Of a stretch of 64,000 nt of DNA, positions 18,852-27,107 are shown piece after piece (position 1 is the stretch's first letter; each line of letters begins with the position of its first letter). Under the pieces are notes generated by a model. That model worked only from the letters and a program-made list of their open reading frames with translations, was not told the DNA's origin and made no database searches. The stretch comes from Rhizobium sp. BK602 (GTDB lineage: Bacteria > Pseudomonadota > Alphaproteobacteria > Rhizobiales > Rhizobiaceae), in the NCBI RefSeq assembly GCF_014195095.1, contig NZ_JACIBC010000008.1, positions 186,001 to 250,000 of the forward strand. Direction: 5' to 3'. The translations under genes and the position numbers were made by a program.

Positions 18852-19118
18852 GTGGTTTTCAAGGCAGCTACATTTCATGGCATCACGCTGGTAATGGACA
18901 ATGAGCATGCGATGCGTTCGGCACTGGAATGCGAGGTTGCCAATGCACTCGCGGTCGCAGGCGGCCTGGATGCCTCCGATGTCACCGTCACCGCCGTCGG
19001 CCAGGAAATCCGTCTCGGGGGAACGGTGGCGACGCCGGATGAGGTCAAGCGCGCGAGCGCGGTGGCGGAGGCGATGCCGGGAGTGAGGCTGGTGCGCAAC
19101 CGGATCACGGTGGGGTGA
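18852..19118 (+). CDS. BON-domain protein
   Basis: About 88 residues from a GTG at 18852, which has a GGAG 9 bp upstream; a shorter start at ATG 18894 has no good RBS. The C-terminal two thirds is a BON domain (VTAVGQEIRLGGTVATPDEVKRA then MPGVRLVRNRITV), a small fold seen in OsmY-like and membrane-associated proteins. There is no signal peptide, so it is probably cytoplasmic or part of a peripheral complex. Function unknown. Confidence 0.78.
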   Translation: MVFKAATFHGITLVMDNEHAMRSALECEVANALAVAGGLDASDVTVTAVGQEIRLGGTVATPDEVKRASAVAEAMPGVRLVRNRITVG

Positions 19119-19131
19119 CGAGCCCGCCTGG

Positions 19132-19725
19132 TTATGTGCTGCTTCCCGTTGCTATCCAGAAGAGCAGCTTGATCACATCGGGAGAGTCCGATGGGTCCGT
19201 GGCTCGGCGATCGAATATGCCGCCGACTTTCTCGATGACCCGCCGCGAGGCATGGTTACTCTCATCGCAAATGATGCTTAACCTTGCAAAGCCGGCTTGT
19301 TCCGCGATCGGCAGCAACAGCTGCAATGCCCGCGTCGCATATCCGCGGCCCTGTTTCCAGGGAACGATCGAATAGCCGACATGACCCGGCACATTGAGCG
19401 GCAATTGCGTCGTTCCCGATAAATACCGTAGCGTGATGTAGCCGCAGAATGCGCCATCCCAGATCCAGAATGGCTGGAGAATGAGACGTTGAGGCTTGCG
19501 GTCCGGGACGGATGTGGCCACGACGTCGCCAGATGCAAGGCGTGCGAGGAAAGCCGCCCTGTCATGCCGCAGCATTTTCAGCTCGGTTTCGACATAGGTC
19601 CTGTCCCGCAGACGCCGCGGATCGGGAGACCACCCCCGCGTCAGCGCCTCTTCGAAGCCGGCGATGTCGGCCAGTGCCGGTTCGATGAGGGCGATGCCCG
19701 TCGCCGATGCTTCGTCTCCCGTCAT
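19132..19725 (-). CDS. GNAT family N-acetyltransferase (RimJ/RimL type)
   Basis: 197-residue acyltransferase with an acetyl-CoA-binding region at QGRGYATRALQLLLPIAEQAG and the following RLSIICDESNHASRRVIEKVGG, characteristic of the GNAT fold (motifs A and B). FWIWDGAFCGYITLRY precedes it. The substrate is unknown (an amino group on a small molecule or a protein N-terminus). The stop lies 14 bp from the BON-protein stop, convergent. Confidence 0.85.
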   Translation of the reverse strand: MTGDEASATGIALIEPALADIAGFEEALTRGWSPDPRRLRDRTYVETELKMLRHDRAAFLARLASGDVVATSVPDRKPQRLILQPFWIWDGAFCGYITLRYLSGTTQLPLNVPGHVGYSIVPWKQGRGYATRALQLLLPIAEQAGFARLSIICDESNHASRRVIEKVGGIFDRRATDPSDSPDVIKLLFWIATGSST

Positions 19726-19882
19726 CTCCGTCCTCGATCCGCATGAAGCCTCGGCCGCGTTGCCGGCATCTCTTCCTCATACTCGCAAACGGAAACTGCC
19801 GCGATGGTTCATAGTTTATGAAGATCTGGCGGCGATGGTGCTGACATCTTGATGTGATTCGCATGACAATGACGGAGATGGC

Positions 19883-20128
19883 ATGACCCTTCTGCAGTTC
19901 CCGGCCCACCGGCGCACCAGTGACGTAAGACGATGCGCTGAAGCCTTGCAGCACCTGCATGGGGCCGCGGCAAACCAGTTCTGGCGCTCGGAAATGGCCG
20001 TATTCGCAGCCGCACTCAGAGAGCAGGGCGTCGCCGAGGACGAGATTTCGCATCAGGCCGGCCTGTTCATGCATGCGGTGCAGCTGGAACTGCAGGCGGC
20101 ATTCACGGTGGAAGAGGCTTCGGCCTGA
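19883..20128 (+). CDS. DUF6074 family small protein
   Basis: 81-residue protein of a family common in rhizobia (MTLLQFPAHRRTSDVRRCAE start, WRSEMAVFAAALREQG core). It is helical and hydrophilic with no signal peptide or catalytic motif. Function unknown. It lies 27 bp from the 3' end of the tRNA-Arg gene on the other strand. Confidence 0.75.
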   Translation: MTLLQFPAHRRTSDVRRCAEALQHLHGAAANQFWRSEMAVFAAALREQGVAEDEISHQAGLFMHAVQLELQAAFTVEEASA

Positions 20129-20155
20129 TTCTTTCAAAATTCTGTTTGGAAGAAA

Positions 20156-20232
20156 TGGTGATCTCGACGCGATTCGAACGCGTGACCCTCAGATTAGGAA
20201 TCTGATGCTCTATCCTGCTGAGCTACGAGACC
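20156..20232 (-). tRNA. tRNA-Arg (anticodon CCT)
   Basis: On the minus strand the 77-nt gene begins GGTCTCG, has TAGCTCAG in the D-arm, the anticodon loop TTCCTAA in a TCAGA/TCTGA stem, GTTCGAATC in the T-arm, and ends CGAGATCA plus an encoded CCA. The acceptor stem pairs over 7 bp with one G-T. Reads AGG codons. No integrase or direct repeat is seen beside it. Confidence 0.96.
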
Positions 20233-20351
20233 ACTGGAACTGATCCATACAAAAGCAAGGGCGCGAAGCCAAGCCTTTTTGCGTCGTGGAGACAATCTGC
20301 TTTGCGATGCCATGCGCCCCGGTCGGGCGCATGGCGCGCTATGGGTATGTC

Positions 20352-21512
20352 TTAGGCGCCCAGGCGCTGTTCGGCGAGCCGGACCCAGTAGGAGACGCCA
20401 TGGGCGATGGCGTCGTCGTTGAAGTCGTAGGCGGCGTTGTGCAGGCCCGCCGTGTCGCCGTTGCCGACGAAGATGAAGGCGCCGGGGCGGGCGTTCAGCA
20501 TGTAGGAGAAATCCTCGCCGCCCATCATCGGATCGACATCGGCGACGACATTGGCCGTGCCGGCGATGTCGCGGGCGGCGGCAAGGGCATGCTCGGTCTC
20601 GTCGGCGTGGTTGAAGGTCACCGGATAGTTACGCTGGAACTGGATGTCGGCGTCGGCGTCGTGGCTGGCGGCGATACCGGTGACGATCTGCTTGAAGCGA
20701 CGTTCGGCCAGATCGCGGATCTCGGGATCGAGCGTGCGCACGGTGCCCGCGAAGCCGGCATTGTCGGGAATGACGTTATAGGCGTTGCCGGCATTGAACT
20801 TGGTGACGGTGACGACCACTGACTTCAGCGGATCGGCGCTGCGCGAGGCGATGAGCTGCAGGTTGGTGACGATCTGGGCGCCGATGGCGATCGGGTCGAT
20901 GGTCTTGTGCGGCAGGGCGGCATGGCCGCCGCGGCCCTTGATGGTGACGGTGAACTCGTCCGTCGCCGCCATGATCGGACCCTTGCGGATGGCGAACTGG
21001 CCGACGGGAAGGCCCGGCAGATTGTGCATGCCGTAGACCTCGGCGATCGCAAAGCGCTCCATCATGCCGTCCTTGACCATGGCGTCGCCGCCAGCACCGC
21101 CCTCTTCGGCCGGCTGGAAGATCACGGCGACGTTGCCGTCGAAATTGCGGGTTTCGGCGAGATATTTCGCCGCTCCCAGCAGCATGGCGGTGTGGCCGTC
21201 ATGGCCGCAGGCGTGCATCTTGCCGGGTGTGAGGGAGGCCCAGGGCTTGCCGCTGATTTCGGTGAGCGGCAGCGCATCCATGTCGGCGCGCAGGCCGACG
21301 GTGCGGCCCGGACCCCGACCACGGATCAGGCCGACGACGCCGGTGCGGCCGATGCCGGTCACGACCTCGTCGACACCGAAGGACTTGAGCTTCTCGGCCA
21401 CGAAGGCGGCGGTCTCTTCCACCGCATACAGCAGCTCCGGATGCGTGTGGATATGGCGGCGCCATTCGGTCACTTCGTCCTGCAGTTCGGCGGCTCTGTT
21501 CAAGATCGGCAT
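20352..21512 (-). CDS. M20 family amidohydrolase (hippurate hydrolase-like)
   Basis: Di-zinc peptidase-fold amidohydrolase of about 386 residues. It has WRRHIHTHPELLYAVEETAAF at the start, MHACGHDGHTAMLLGAAKYL (metal ligands C/H and H) and FQPAEEGGAGG (catalytic and ligand glutamates), with GGEDFSYML near the C-terminus. Family members cleave N-acyl amino acids such as hippurate or N-acetyl amino acids. Start taken at ATG 21512 (MPILNRAAEL) with AGGGA upstream; ATG 21530 is possible. Exact substrate unknown. Confidence 0.9.
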   Translation of the reverse strand: MPILNRAAELQDEVTEWRRHIHTHPELLYAVEETAAFVAEKLKSFGVDEVVTGIGRTGVVGLIRGRGPGRTVGLRADMDALPLTEISGKPWASLTPGKMHACGHDGHTAMLLGAAKYLAETRNFDGNVAVIFQPAEEGGAGGDAMVKDGMMERFAIAEVYGMHNLPGLPVGQFAIRKGPIMAATDEFTVTIKGRGGHAALPHKTIDPIAIGAQIVTNLQLIASRSADPLKSVVVTVTKFNAGNAYNVIPDNAGFAGTVRTLDPEIRDLAERRFKQIVTGIAASHDADADIQFQRNYPVTFNHADETEHALAAARDIAGTANVVADVDPMMGGEDFSYMLNARPGAFIFVGNGDTAGLHNAAYDFNDDAIAHGVSYWVRLAEQRLGA

Positions 21513-21815
21513 GCTGATGTCCCTGCTCACTATCGGATTCGGTTTCTACTCTCGGCCGGCGTACGAATTTTGCCGCCGCATCGCCCGTTTCGAAGCGCTG
21601 CGCCCGATCAAAAGCCCGTGATCTCCGGTCATCCCGTTTCCCGTCGAAAATGGACGCAATGACCCGAATTCATGGAACCGGAGCGGCCCTTCCGTCTTTG
21701 TGGAATTGCTGTGCTCCAGGGAAATAAACTCGTCGATCGCCTTTGCCTTCACCTAGCCATATAGGTTAAATAGGCGAAGCTTTCGAGAAAATTCCGGACT
21801 TCTGAAGGATAGATC
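21513..21815. other. Divergent intergenic region
   Basis: 303 bp between the M20 amidohydrolase (minus) and the D,D-carboxypeptidase (plus). It must hold both promoters. CATATAGGTTAAATAGG (about 21758-21774) is the most AT-rich stretch. No gene, repeat or riboswitch seen. Confidence 0.5.
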
Positions 21816-22982
21816 GTGCCGACGAAGCAGAATCGCTTGTATGCCGCCCTGCGGCTCGTTCCCGTGGCCGCAGCCGCATCCATGCTGTTCCTGTCGACCG
21901 CGCATGTGGCCGCAGCCAATCCGCATGTCCTCGTCGAGGCCAATACCGGCCGCGTGCTCGACCATCAGGAGGCCTTCAGCAAGTGGTATCCGGCCTCGCT
22001 GACCAAGCTGATGACGGCTTACGTCACCTTCCGCGCGATCCAGTCCGGGCAGGTCTCGCTCGACACGCCGATCGTCATGTCGAAGCTTTCCGCCGGGCAG
22101 CCGGCCGCGAAGATGTATTTCAAGCCGGGCCAGAAGCTGACGCTCGACAATGCCCTGAAGATGATGCTGGTCAAATCCGCCAACGATCTCGCCATGGCGC
22201 TCGCCGAGAATATCGGCGGCTCGCAGCAGGGCTTCGTCGCGCGCATGAACGCCGAGGCCGCCCGCCTTGGCATGCTCGATACGCATTTCATCAATCCGAA
22301 CGGCCTGCCGGGCCAGGGCCAATATACGACGGCGCGCGACCTTGCGGTGCTGAGCGTGGCGCTACGCCGCGAATTCCCGCAATATGCCGGCTATTTCTCG
22401 CTGGAAGGCTTTACCAACGGCGTCAAGCAGGTGCCGAACATCAACATGCTCATCGGCCGCTTCGACGGCGCCGACGGCATGAAGACCGGCTTCATCTGCG
22501 CGTCGGGCTTTAACCAGATCGCCTCGGCCACCCGCAACGGCCGCACGCTGATTTCCGTCGTTCTCGGCACCGACAGCCTGGCGGCGCGCGCCGACGATTC
22601 CGCCAACTTCCTGGAAAAGGGCTTCCAGAACCAGTTTTCCGGCCGCGACACGCTGGCAAGCCTGCGTCCCTATGGGCCGGGCCAGGACCAGGTCGCCAAC
22701 CTCACCGCCGATATCTGCAGCGCCAAGGGCGCGAAGATCCGCAGCGAGACGCGTGACGAGGCCGGTCGCATGAAGGTGACCTCGCCCTATATCCACGAAA
22801 TGGATCATGAGCCGAATTTCGTCTATGCCGGCCTGATCGGCGGGCAGGATGCCGCCACCGCCAGCAACGGCGACAAGGGAGATGCGACGGCGCGAGGCGA
22901 CAAGACGACGAAGGGCGACAAGATCGCCGCCTCGAGTGCCGCCCCCGGCATCCCGATCCCGCAGCCACGTCCCACCTTCTGA
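21816..22982 (+). CDS. D-alanyl-D-alanine carboxypeptidase (penicillin-binding protein)
   Basis: Peptidase S11 enzyme of 388 residues that trims the terminal D-Ala of peptidoglycan pentapeptides in the periplasm. Export signal at about residues 10-34 (VPVAAAASMLFLSTAHVAAA). The three active-site motifs are SLTK (S61, K64), SAN (S121-N123) and KTG (K223-G225). The tail after about residue 345 is low-complexity Lys/Asp/Gly and ends in PIPQPRPTF, lacking the usual PBP5-type amphipathic anchor helix. GTG start with GAAGGA 7 bp upstream. Confidence 0.94.
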   Translation: MPTKQNRLYAALRLVPVAAAASMLFLSTAHVAAANPHVLVEANTGRVLDHQEAFSKWYPASLTKLMTAYVTFRAIQSGQVSLDTPIVMSKLSAGQPAAKMYFKPGQKLTLDNALKMMLVKSANDLAMALAENIGGSQQGFVARMNAEAARLGMLDTHFINPNGLPGQGQYTTARDLAVLSVALRREFPQYAGYFSLEGFTNGVKQVPNINMLIGRFDGADGMKTGFICASGFNQIASATRNGRTLISVVLGTDSLAARADDSANFLEKGFQNQFSGRDTLASLRPYGPGQDQVANLTADICSAKGAKIRSETRDEAGRMKVTSPYIHEMDHEPNFVYAGLIGGQDAATASNGDKGDATARGDKTTKGDKIAASSAAPGIPIPQPRPTF

Positions 22983-22995
22983 TCGGATCTGAGCC

Positions 22996-24189
22996 ATGAG
23001 CGTTCCGCAACAGAGAGTGCCGGTATCGATCCTCACCGGTTTTCTCGGAGCCGGCAAGTCGACGCTTCTGAACCGTCTCCTCAAGGATCCGGAGATGCGG
23101 GATGCGGCCGTCATCATCAATGAGTTCGGCGATGTCGGCATCGACCATCTGCTGGTCGAGAGTTCGGGCGATTCCATCGTCGAATTGTCCGATGGCTGCC
23201 TTTGCTGCACGGTGCGCGGCGAGCTGGTGGACACGCTGGCCAATCTGATGGATGCCATGCAGACCGGCCGCATCCGGCCGCTGAAGCGCATCGTCATCGA
23301 GACGACCGGGCTTGCCGATCCGGCGCCGGTAATGCAATCGATCATGGGCAACCCGATCATCGCGACCAATTTCGACCTGGATGGGGTGATCACCGTCGTC
23401 GATGCGGTGAACGGTCCGCAGACGCTCGATAATCATGAAGAGGCGCGCAAGCAGGTGGCGGTCGCCGACCGGCTGATCGTTTCCAAGACCGGCATCGAGG
23501 GTGCCGTCGCCGCCGATGTACTGGAGGGCCGGCTGAGGGCGCTCAATCCGCGGGCGCCGATCCTGAATGCCGATGGCGAGGAGGCCGGCCGGGCCGCCAT
23601 TCTCGTCAATGGCCTTTACGATCCCACGACGAAGATCGCCGATGTCGGCCGCTGGCTGCAGGACGAGCTGAAGGCCGACGATCACGAGCACGACCATGAT
23701 CATCACGGGCATGACCATGGTCACGATCACCATCACGGCGGTCACGGCCATCATCACCACGGCCACCATCATCATGGTCATCACCAGCACGCCCATAACG
23801 TGAACCGCCATAGTGCCTCGATCCGGTCCTTCTCGATCGTCGAGAGCCAGCCGATCGATCCGATGGCGCTGGAAATGTTCCTCGACCTCCTGCGTTCGGC
23901 GCATGGCGAGAAGCTCTTGCGCATGAAGGCGATCGTTTCCGTGTCTGATCGGCCGGAGCGTCCGGTGGTGCTGCATGGCGTGCAGAACATCTTCCATCCG
24001 CCGGTGCGCCTGCCGGCCTGGCCCGATCCGAACGATCGCCGCACCCGCATGGTGATCATCACCAAGGATCTGCCGGAGGATTTCGTAAAAGGCCTGTTCG
24101 ACGCGTTCCTCAGCAAGCCCAGCGTCGATACGCCGGACCGCGCCGCGCTGCAGGACAATCCGCTGGCGGTGCCGGGGATGCGGTTTTAG
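22996..24189 (+). CDS. CobW/COG0523 family GTP-binding metallochaperone with His-rich loop
   Basis: G3E GTPase of 397 residues with P-loop GFLGAGKST (15-23), the CxCC metal site at C68-C71 (GCLCC), Walker B ETTGLADP, and a C-terminal CobW_C domain. Between the GTPase and C-terminal domains residues 230-267 hold 24 histidines alternating with Asp and Gly, a likely metal-buffering loop for zinc or another divalent ion. The neighbouring genes are not cobalamin genes, so a zinc/metal chaperone (ZNG1/YeiR/YciC-like) role is more likely than CobW proper. It starts 13 bp after the carboxypeptidase and may be cotranscribed with it. Confidence 0.9.
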   Translation: MSVPQQRVPVSILTGFLGAGKSTLLNRLLKDPEMRDAAVIINEFGDVGIDHLLVESSGDSIVELSDGCLCCTVRGELVDTLANLMDAMQTGRIRPLKRIVIETTGLADPAPVMQSIMGNPIIATNFDLDGVITVVDAVNGPQTLDNHEEARKQVAVADRLIVSKTGIEGAVAADVLEGRLRALNPRAPILNADGEEAGRAAILVNGLYDPTTKIADVGRWLQDELKADDHEHDHDHHGHDHGHDHHHGGHGHHHHGHHHHGHHQHAHNVNRHSASIRSFSIVESQPIDPMALEMFLDLLRSAHGEKLLRMKAIVSVSDRPERPVVLHGVQNIFHPPVRLPAWPDPNDRRTRMVIITKDLPEDFVKGLFDAFLSKPSVDTPDRAALQDNPLAVPGMRF

Positions 24190-24197
24190 AGATTCTA

Positions 24198-24219
24198 CCT
24201 TCTCCCCTCGGGGAGAAGG
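24198..24219. repeat. CCTTCTCCCC palindrome, copy 1
   Basis: CCTTCTCCCC-TC-GGGGAGAAGG perfect hairpin just after the CobW-type gene. The same motif recurs at 45774, 53734 and (diverged) 60458, always near gene ends, so it may double as a terminator. Confidence 0.75.
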
Positions 24220-24252
24220 GGAGTCACCAAGGGCGATTGCATCAAGGCGACA

Positions 24253-24325
24253 TATGCCCCCATCCTCATGGTGAGGCGGGGTCTTGAGCTTGTCGAAGGG
24301 CGACCCTCGAACCACGAAGATGGCC
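24253..24325. repeat. Alphaproteobacterial intergenic repeat (CCTCATGGTGAGG type)
   Basis: Contains CCCCATCCTCATGGTGAGG, GCTTGTCGAAGGG and CCTCGAACCACGAAGATGG. This resembles a widespread dispersed palindrome of alphaproteobacteria, recognised from memory. It fills most of the gap between two convergent genes. Single copy in this window. Confidence 0.55.
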
Positions 24326-24338
24326 CGACGGCAAACCG

Positions 24339-24572
24339 TCACCGCCTGCGGATCACGAACCGATGGCCGCTATCCGTCTTCTCGCTGGCGAGAAGGGTAT
24401 GGCCTTTTTCATTGCAGAGATGGGGAATGTCGATGACGGCGAGCGGGTCCGTCGTTTCCACGGTGAGGGTCGCGCCGCTCGGCATGCCGCGCAGGCGCTT
24501 TTCCGTCTTGATCGCCGGATAGGGGCACTTCAGTCCGCGCAGATCGTAGATCTCGGCGTCCGGATTATTCAC
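24339..24572 (-). CDS. TusA/SirA-like sulfurtransferase
   Basis: Small sulfur-carrier fold protein of about 77 residues starting at GTG 24572: EIYDLRGLKCPYPAIKTEKR with the conserved cysteine (C16) in the CPxP signature. The family relays persulfide sulfur for tRNA thiolation, molybdenum cofactor or other sulfur chemistry. Its start overlaps the last 8 bp of the upstream L,D-transpeptidase gene, so the two are translationally coupled. No tus or molybdopterin partner is adjacent. Confidence 0.85.
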   Translation of the reverse strand: MNNPDAEIYDLRGLKCPYPAIKTEKRLRGMPSGATLTVETTDPLAVIDIPHLCNEKGHTLLASEKTDSGHRFVIRRR

Positions 24573-25860
24573 TCTTGGCCCAGAACTTCCAGAAGGGCGG
24601 CTTCTTTGCCGCATCGCTCTGCGCGGTTTCGACCGGCGGAGGCGGCGCATAGGCCAGCGCATTGACGGCCGGGTTCATCGGGTTGGGCATCGGAACCGGC
24701 ACGTTGGTCGGGATATTGGCGGCGACCATGGTTTCGCCCATCTGAGCCGGCTGCTGCTCGGCGGAGAGCGGAGCGGCCGTCGCCATGCGGATGCTTGCCG
24801 TCGTCGGATTGGCGATGGTGGCGCCGCGGGCGATCTGCTGGCCAGACTGATTGGCCATCATCGATTCCAGATCGGCGACCTTCATCATCTTGCCGGCGGC
24901 GAGCGCCGTGCCTGTGGGCGCATAGGCAAGGTCGTGGCCCTTGCGCTGCTTGGCGACGACGGCCTTGCGCTCGGCTTCGGTCGGGTCGTACCAGGCCATG
25001 CCGTCGAATTTCTTCAGCGAGGCGCTATAGTCGGCCTGATATTGCTTGTCATAGGTCGCGAGCGCGGTCTGCAGCGCCGGCGGCGTGGTCATGACCGGGC
25101 ACTTGCCTCCGGCATTGAACGGGCCGTCCGCCTGCTGGTTGAAGACATATTTCTTCTCGCAGACCTCGACTTCCGGCGGCCGTTTCGTGACCTCGAAATT
25201 GTCGTAGCCGACCTTCAGCATCTTCCAGAATTCGATGTTGGAGCTGAGGCGGTGCTTGACCATGTTTTCCGCCGTCATGCGGAACGGATAGGCCTGCAGC
25301 TGGATGGTCTTCTGGCCGCCCTTGAAGGCATCGCGCGCGAAGGCGTAGATTTCCAGCACCTGCTGGTCCGTCATCGAATAGCAGCCGGAGGACGAGCAGG
25401 CGCCGTGGATCATCAGATTGGCGCCCGAGCGGCCGTTGGCGGCGTCATAGCGGTTCGGAAAGCCGGTGTTGATGGCGAGGTAATATTTCGAATTCGGGTT
25501 CAGGTTGGCCGGCGTCAGATTGTAGAAGCCTTCCGGCGCCTGGCGGTCGCCTTCCTTGACCTTTGGGCCGAGACGGCCGGACCAGGCGCAGATATTGTAG
25601 CTGGCGATCACCTCGAAGCGGTTGTTCTGGTTCGCCTTGAGGATCTCCATCGTACCTTCTTCCTTGAAGATACGCATCATGATCGGCGAATTGCGGTCCA
25701 TGCCCTTTTTGGTCATGTCGGCAAGGATGCGGTCGGGGAGCGGCTGCTCGACCTTGTTCTTCACCTTCGAGAGATCGATCGACGCGGTATCGAGCGCGTC
25801 GTTGCAGCCGGCGAGAGCCAGCGCCATCAGGGAAACATAGGCAAGGTGACGGATGCGCAT
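24565..25860 (-). CDS. L,D-transpeptidase (YkuD) family lipoprotein
   Basis: Periplasmic peptidoglycan-modifying enzyme of 431 residues. A lipoprotein signal with lipobox LAGC (C19) precedes a YkuD catalytic domain with NLMIHGACSSSGCYSM (H152, catalytic C160). This resembles the YafK-type murein L,D-transpeptidases that form 3-3 cross-links or process murein-bound proteins. The C-terminal 100 residues are low complexity (Ala/Pro/Met) and end in KKPPFWKFWAKSE. Start ATG 25860. Overlaps the TusA-like gene downstream. Confidence 0.88.
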   Translation of the reverse strand: MRIRHLAYVSLMALALAGCNDALDTASIDLSKVKNKVEQPLPDRILADMTKKGMDRNSPIMMRIFKEEGTMEILKANQNNRFEVIASYNICAWSGRLGPKVKEGDRQAPEGFYNLTPANLNPNSKYYLAINTGFPNRYDAANGRSGANLMIHGACSSSGCYSMTDQQVLEIYAFARDAFKGGQKTIQLQAYPFRMTAENMVKHRLSSNIEFWKMLKVGYDNFEVTKRPPEVEVCEKKYVFNQQADGPFNAGGKCPVMTTPPALQTALATYDKQYQADYSASLKKFDGMAWYDPTEAERKAVVAKQRKGHDLAYAPTGTALAAGKMMKVADLESMMANQSGQQIARGATIANPTTASIRMATAAPLSAEQQPAQMGETMVAANIPTNVPVPMPNPMNPAVNALAYAPPPPVETAQSDAAKKPPFWKFWAKSE

Positions 25861-26090
25861 TCTGACTTAGCCCATAGATGCGAAGAGCGGCTGCAGGATC
25901 TGTTTCGCCGCCCCCTTCGAAACATGAAACGGAATCATAGACGGCTTATACTTGATAATTCCTTACCAGCCTATGACGCGCTCGCGGCGCACCCGCAAGC
26001 GTTTCTTTGTCAAGAACGGTTCGATAACAAGAATGTGGCCAAGATTTGGCCTCATTCTCGCTTTGCGGGATCACGATCCTCGACTTTGCG

Positions 26091-27044
26091 TCAGAGATTG
26101 CGACCCATATTGAGGAATTTCTGACGGCGGTCGCTGCGCAATTGTTCGCCCGAACGCTTGGCGAGATCGCCGAGCGCGTTCGAAATCACGTCGCCGGTCG
26201 CCGCGATCACGGACTGCGGATCGCGATGCGCGCCGCCGAGCGGCTCGGGAATGATGCCGTCGATGATGCCGAGGCCTTTCAGGTCTTCGGCGGTGATCTT
26301 CATGTTGGTGGCGGCTTCCTTGGCGCGGGCGGAATCGCGCCAGAGGATCGAGGCCGCACCTTCGGGCGAAATCACGCTGTAGATCGAATGTTCGAGCATG
26401 TAGACGCGGTTGCCGGTGGCGATCGCGATGGCGCCGCCGGAGCCGCCTTCGCCGATGACGACCGAGATGATCGGCACCTTGACGCCGAGACAGGTTTCGG
26501 TGGAGCGGGCGATGGCTTCCGCCTGGCCGCGCTCTTCGGCGCCGACGCCGGGATAGGCACCGGCCGTGTCGACGAGCGTGATCACCGGCAGGCCGAAACG
26601 ATCGGCCATTTCCAGGATGCGGATCGCCTTGCGATAGCCTTCCGGGCGGGCGCTGCCGAAATTATGCTTCAGGCGCGTCTTGGTGTCGTTGCCTTTTTCC
26701 TGGCCGAGAACGGCGACGGGCTGACCGCGGAAACGGGCGAAGCCGGCCTGGATGGCGGCATCCTCGGAAAATTTGCGGTCGCCGGCCAGCGGCGTGAATT
26801 CGGTAAACAGCGCTGCGGCATAGTCGACGAAATGCGGGCGCTGCGGATGGCGGGCAACCTGCGTCTTTTGCCAGGCATTGAGCTTGGAATAGATTTCGGC
26901 CGTCGCCTCGCGAACCCGGATCTCGAGCCGGCCCACCTCGTCCGAAGTGTCGATGCTCTCATCTTCGCTCGCGAGTTTCTTGAGCTCGTGAATCTTGCCT
27001 TCGAGGTCCGAGATGGGTTTTTCGAAGTCGAGATAATTGTGCAT
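26091..27044 (-). CDS. accA: Acetyl-CoA carboxylase carboxyltransferase subunit alpha
   Basis: With AccD forms the carboxyltransferase that makes malonyl-CoA for fatty acid synthesis. The 317-residue protein starts MHNYLDFEKPISDLEGKIHE and contains the crotonase-fold CoA-binding regions TLVDTAGAYPGVGAEERGQA and VIGEGGSGGAIAIATGN, with SPEGAASILWRD toward the C-terminus. Normal length. It lies downstream of xerD in the same orientation, as in other rhizobia. Confidence 0.97.
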   Translation of the reverse strand: MHNYLDFEKPISDLEGKIHELKKLASEDESIDTSDEVGRLEIRVREATAEIYSKLNAWQKTQVARHPQRPHFVDYAAALFTEFTPLAGDRKFSEDAAIQAGFARFRGQPVAVLGQEKGNDTKTRLKHNFGSARPEGYRKAIRILEMADRFGLPVITLVDTAGAYPGVGAEERGQAEAIARSTETCLGVKVPIISVVIGEGGSGGAIAIATGNRVYMLEHSIYSVISPEGAASILWRDSARAKEAATNMKITAEDLKGLGIIDGIIPEPLGGAHRDPQSVIAATGDVISNALGDLAKRSGEQLRSDRRQKFLNMGRNL

Positions 27045-27107
27045 GAGGTGCGTTTCCGATCCTTTTGCCTATGACGAGAGACGGCCCGTATAAACTATGT
27101 GCCGGTC

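Noticed and set aside
20156..20232. tRNA-Arg as an integration hotspot
   Set aside because: No integrase, repeated 3' tRNA end or foreign-looking block adjoins it; neighbours are ordinary rhizobial genes.
22996..24189. Calling the GTPase CobW of cobalamin synthesis
   Set aside because: No cobalamin genes adjoin it and the His-rich loop is typical of zinc-type COG0523 proteins.
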